Shown here piece by piece: positions 5,834-7,566 of a stretch of 7,566 nucleotides of DNA; positions within the stretch are counted from its first letter, which is position 1; each line of letters begins with the position of its first letter. The stretch lies in assembly GCA_001563995.1 (NCBI GenBank), contig LKMV01000036.1, positions 1-7,566 on the forward strand, given 5' to 3'. The stretch comes from Nanohaloarchaea archaeon PL-Br10_U2g16. GTDB lineage: Archaea > Nanohalarchaeota > Nanosalinia > Nanosalinales > Nanosalinaceae. The notes under the pieces were generated by a model. That model was not told the DNA's origin. It worked only from the letters and a program-made list of their open reading frames with translations, and did no database searches. Both the position numbers and the translations under genes were made by a program.

Positions 5834-5906
5834 ACCTACCACCCTTAGCAAAGATCTCCGATTTTGGCCTGTTCCGTGTGTCGTGTGTTGTGTGTTGTGT
5901 TGTCAT
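5826..5906 (-). CDS. Small basic 26-aa ORF overlapping the 257-aa gene
   Basis: An ATG at 5906-5904 opens 26 codons beginning MTTQHTTHDTRNRP and ending AKGGRYV, with a TAA (5828-5826) just inside the next gene, whose ATG lies at 5833. GTGAT, part of the local ribosome-site consensus, is four bases before the ATG. The first half is a Thr/His/Gln-rich run encoded by a CA-repeat-like tract, the second half is basic. It mirrors the 26-codon ORF ahead of the 133-aa gene in length, opening residues, Arg-Pro position, charge and overlap with an acidic partner. The last codons also carry the ribosome site of that partner. Function unknown; leader peptide or microprotein. Confidence 0.42.
   Translation of the reverse strand: MTTQHTTHDTRNRPKSEIFAKGGRYV
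5876..5903. repeat. TG/CA-rich low-complexity tract
   Basis: The plus strand is an imperfect run of GTGT, GTTG and TGTG units with no A and only one interior C. It encodes the Thr/His/Gln-rich part of the 26-aa ORF at 5826-5906 on the other strand. Such tracts can slip during replication. Confidence 0.5.
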
Positions 5907-6098
5907 TTTGATCACGTTGAGTATATGAATAAGCTTTTCCAGGATGTTAAGCCATGGAAAAGAAAAGATCGACAGTTAAAGTAGCAGTGCCAGCAGAAGC
6001 AGCAGTGAAATAGCTAAGTTAGAACGGAAAGAAATAGCCATGTTGTTGAATGAGGTATCTGAAAATTTTGAAATATAGTTAGCTCTAGAGAAGGACCT

Positions 6099-6123
6099 AA
6101 AGGTGCAGAACGCGTCCACCTTT
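6099..6123. other. Perfect 7-bp hairpin with 11-nt loop
   Basis: AAAGGTG (6099-6105) pairs with CACCTTT (6117-6123). The loop contains ACGCGT. There is no T-tract on either side, so it is not an obvious terminator. On the minus strand it falls just downstream of where a transcript from the TATA-like octamer at 6151-6158 would start. Confidence 0.35.
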
Positions 6124-6150
6124 GATTGGTGAAGTCATAACTGCTACCTG

Positions 6151-6158
6151 ACCATGAA
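6151..6158. promoter_or_regulatory. Palindromic TATA-like octamer TTTATAAA
   Basis: This is one of the closest matches to the archaeal TATA consensus in the window, and it can be read both ways. On the minus strand a start would fall near 6126, upstream of the hairpin and of the gene-poor gap; on the plus strand it would lead into antisense of radB. No gene begins at the right distance on either side. Confidence 0.3.
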
Positions 6159-6234
6159 GATTTATAAAGCTCGGTTCTCCTCACCCTAAATTACATTATA
6201 GAGTTAACGGCTTGGAACAGAAATATCCAGATTT

Positions 6235-6927
6235 TTAGAAAAGCCCTCCTTTACTCTCCGCTTCTACCAATCCTTCATCGGTTATCTCGAAGCTTGTGGA
6301 CTCTCCCTCGGGCATAGATCTGTGTTTCTCTATCTCGATCTCTCTAACGTTTTCATCAGAGTTGGAAAGTTTTAAAAGACATTTTGACCAGTAACGTGGA
6401 ACATCCCTTCCGACAAGCTCTATATCATCCTTGTCAAAGCTTGTATAGACCTGATTAGTTACAACCACAGGAATATTGTACTCTCTTGCAATCTGAGCAA
6501 GCTTTGAGAACTGTTGAGACAGTTTCTGGTTTACCTCCTGTATCTGATCGCCTTTTGCCTGTAGACGGTAAAGTGAGACCATTGAATCCACGATAACGAC
6601 TTCAGGATTATGTTCTTCTGCTATCTCCTTGAGTGACTCGATTGCTTCTTCCTGCTGTTCAAAGTCTATCGGCTCGTTCAGCACTATATTGTCAAGTGCA
6701 TCCCTTCCGGCTATCTGGGAGAACCTTTCAGGGGAGAAGCCTTTCTCTGTATCTATGTATATTACTTTGTCACCGTCAGAGGCAACTTCTGCAGCTACCT
6801 GGACACAGAAGTTGGTCTTTCCCGATCCTGACTCTCCGAATACGTTGGTTACAAGCCCTTTCTCAAGTCCGCCTTTCAGAAAAGAGTCTATCGGTTCGCT
6901 ACCGGAGGATAGTCTTTCAACTTTCAC
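6235..6927 (-). CDS. radB: DNA repair and recombination protein RadB
   Basis: RadB is the short archaeal RecA/RadA paralogue that acts with RadA in homologous recombination. The 230 residues contain only the ATPase core, lacking the N-terminal helix-hairpin-helix domain of RadA, which is the mark of RadB. It opens with LSSGSEPIDSFLKGGLEKG (6-24), then Walker A GESGSGKT (31-38), YIDTEKGFSPERF (57-69), Walker B VVIVDS (110-115), and VVVTNQVYTSF (154-164) at the DNA-facing loop; the C-terminal RSMPEGES region is typical. Start is a GTG (6927-6925) with no ribosome site but a TATA box 22 nt upstream, consistent with a leaderless message. It is transcribed away from the 115-aa/Cdc48 genes. Length and motifs fit the family throughout. 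Confidence 0.94.
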   Translation of the reverse strand: MKVERLSSGSEPIDSFLKGGLEKGLVTNVFGESGSGKTNFCVQVAAEVASDGDKVIYIDTEKGFSPERFSQIAGRDALDNIVLNEPIDFEQQEEAIESLKEIAEEHNPEVVIVDSMVSLYRLQAKGDQIQEVNQKLSQQFSKLAQIAREYNIPVVVTNQVYTSFDKDDIELVGRDVPRYWSKCLLKLSNSDENVREIEIEKHRSMPEGESTSFEITDEGLVEAESKGGLF

Positions 6928-6949
6928 AGCTAAAGATGGTTAAAAAATT

Positions 6950-6957
6950 CTTATATC
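6950..6957 (-). promoter_or_regulatory. TATA box of radB
   Basis: The minus strand reads GATATAAG, ending 22 nt before the GTG start. Spacing places transcription start at or beside the start codon, explaining the missing ribosome site and supporting the GTG. Confidence 0.55.
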
Positions 6958-6992
6958 GCTGGGCCTACCTTGGATGTAGTACCAGAAGGAAC

Positions 6993-7016
6993 TTTTTTAC
7001 TGACGTCAACAAAAAA
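6993..7016. promoter_or_regulatory. Dyad around TGACGTCA in the divergent promoter region
   Basis: A perfect 8-bp palindrome TGACGTCA (7001-7008) is flanked by TTTTTT (6993-6998) and AAAAAA (7011-7016), forming an imperfect 24-bp dyad. It touches the TATA box of the plus-strand gene on its upstream side, where a BRE or an operator/activator site would lie, and is about 35 bp from the radB box. No regulator is encoded nearby. Confidence 0.35.
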
Positions 7017-7018
7017 CG

Positions 7019-7025
7019 TATAAAT
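7019..7025 (+). promoter_or_regulatory. TATA box of the 115-aa gene / cdc48 operon
   Basis: TATAAAT ends 21 nt before the ATG at 7047, the spacing of a leaderless archaeal promoter. The ATG has no ribosome site in front, in agreement. An A-rich AAAAACG precedes the box at the BRE position. Confidence 0.6.
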
Positions 7026-7046
7026 GTTCCGTACCAACTATAGTGT

Positions 7047-7394
7047 ATGGCCGGAGAAAAGGCAGATTTGTTGACCTATAACACGAAGAAGGAGATGTTC
7101 GACTCTGTATATGAGAGAAATAAGTTCTACAGAGGGCTGTTCGGTTACACTCAGACCGTGAAGAAGGACGGTAAGAAGTACGAGTACGAAAAAGATGGTC
7201 TGATGGATGAGATACCGAACACAAGGATAGACGACTCCGTGTTTATACTGGCCAAGAAAAATACTCCCAGAATCCTAGAATACTTTAAAGGCTGGGAGAA
7301 CAAGGTTTCACATCACGTCTTCACAGTTATTATCGAAGACAGAGAGATACTTAGGCAGATCCGTCCCGGAGAAAAGGGAGAGTTCAAAGAATAG
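7047..7394 (+). CDS. Conserved-looking protein of unknown function, 115 aa
   Basis: I cannot name a family. The 115 residues look like a compact, soluble mixed alpha/beta domain: a helical start (TKKEMFDSVYERNKFYRGLF, 13-32), a charged hairpin KKDGKKYEYEKDG (39-51), a strand SVFILAKKN (64-72), a helix RILEYFKGWENK (75-86), and a strand pair VFTVIIEDREILRQI (91-105). It is less acidic than the orphan genes to its left and holds no cysteines, signal or membrane segment. Start choice is supported by the TATA box at 7019-7025. It ends 11 bases before the cdc48 ATG and is very likely co-transcribed with it, so a link with Cdc48-driven protein handling is possible but purely contextual. Confidence 0.78.
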   Translation: MAGEKADLLTYNTKKEMFDSVYERNKFYRGLFGYTQTVKKDGKKYEYEKDGLMDEIPNTRIDDSVFILAKKNTPRILEYFKGWENKVSHHVFTVIIEDREILRQIRPGEKGEFKE

Positions 7395-7405
7395 GTGTAT
7401 ACAAA

Positions 7406-7566
7406 ATGACAGAAGACAACAACGACAAGGTTAAACTGCGTGTAGGAGAAGTTCCTCCAAACGCTCAGCAGGATATCGGAAAAGGTATCGTAAGAATAGA
7501 TTCAAAAGTCATGGAAGAAATAGAAGCAGGAGAAGGAGATGCTGTAAAGATAGAAGGTGATAGAAC
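7406..7566 (+). CDS. Cdc48/VAT-type AAA+ ATPase, N-terminal part
   Basis: Only the first 53 codons are inside the window. After an acidic leader (MTEDNNDKVK) the sequence follows the N-terminal double-psi beta-barrel of archaeal Cdc48/VCP (VAT): KLRVGEVPPNAQQDIGKGIV, then RIDSKVMEEIEAGEGDAVKI and EGDR. The GKGIVRID and V-M-E-E-x-x-x-x-G-D-x-V-x-I-E-G pattern is characteristic. The full enzyme would have two ATPase rings that unfold proteins, commonly feeding the proteasome. The ATG is preceded by AGGTG eight bases away, which partly overlaps the stop region of the 115-aa gene. The ATPase domains cannot be checked here, so a protein sharing only this barrel is formally possible. Confidence 0.85.
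   Translation, partial: MTEDNNDKVKLRVGEVPPNAQQDIGKGIVRIDSKVMEEIEAGEGDAVKIEGDR

Larger units (their letters stand above)
5907..6234. other. Gene-poor 328-nt gap with small, doubtful ORFs
   Basis: No convincing gene lies here. On the minus strand 5976-6041 encodes a 21-residue peptide opening MAISFRS and ending in a leucine-rich hydrophobic run, a possible single membrane helix but without ribosome site. On the plus strand 5954-6013 (MEKKRSTVKVAV...) and a frame ending at 6078 (...EIAKLERKEIAM) could be two halves of one small protein broken by a frameshift. A hairpin (6099-6123) and a TATA-like octamer (6151-6158) lie nearer RadB. I saw no tRNA, CRISPR repeat or insertion-sequence end. Confidence 0.4.

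Noticed and set aside
5724..5984. 86-codon plus-strand frame opposite the 257-aa gene
   Set aside because: Most of it is antisense of the acidic gene, and composition (Cys, Leu, Ser-rich) is that of a shadow frame; its final 19 codons after an ATG at 5926 have no ribosome site.
6629..7043. Plus-strand frames opposite radB
   Set aside because: They are antisense to the well-supported RadB gene and show Ser/Leu/Arg-rich composition without motifs.
7006..7224. 72-codon minus-strand frame opposite the 115-aa gene
   Set aside because: It overlaps the promoter and start of the plus-strand operon and has Ser/Arg/Thr-rich shadow composition.

Overview
The window looks archaeal, and most like a halophilic archaeon of the nanohaloarchaeal (DPANN) type. 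Direct signs are a short RadB recombinase, the start of a Cdc48/VAT-type AAA+ ATPase, TATA boxes 20-27 nt upstream of starts that lack a ribosome site (leaderless transcripts), GGTGAT-type ribosome sites inside operons, and proteins rich in Asp/Glu as in salt-in halophiles. The base composition is moderately AT-leaning by eye. The lineage is an inference; only 'archaeal' is firmly supported.

Layout. Everything up to 6927 reads on the minus strand; the last two genes read on the plus strand. At 1-31 a minus-strand gene begins and runs off the edge. At 75-1181 a complete GrpB/UPF0157 protein is followed in the same frame, after one TAA, by an aminoglycoside-phosphotransferase-like sequence. That sequence has no start codon for its N-lobe and lacks the catalytic loop. 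At 1298-4306 four tightly packed genes encode a chorismate-to-phenylalanine/tyrosine module: chorismate mutase, prephenate dehydratase with ACT domain, an aromatic/aspartate-type aminotransferase and prephenate dehydrogenase. Two of the junctions are ATGA overlaps, and a TATA box sits in front of the first gene.

At 4333-5906 there are two acidic proteins I do not recognise (133 and about 257 aa). Each is preceded by and overlaps a 26-codon basic small ORF. The two small ORFs begin alike (M-x-T-[E/Q]-H, then Arg-Pro at 12-14) and each has a plausible ribosome site, so a repeated 'small basic leader plus acidic partner' arrangement is possible. The 250-nt stretch between the two units and the 330-nt stretch at 5907-6234 hold only degenerate or tiny ORFs, a TATA-like octamer and a hairpin.

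At 6235-7566 lies RadB (minus), then a divergent promoter region with a dyad around TGACGTCA, then on the plus strand an unrecognised 115-aa protein and the beginning of the Cdc48-like ATPase, probably one operon.

Function. The amino-acid module would turn chorismate into phenylalanine and tyrosine, with feedback likely through the ACT domain of the dehydratase. RadB and Cdc48 are information-processing and protein-quality genes. The orphan pairs have no function I can assign.
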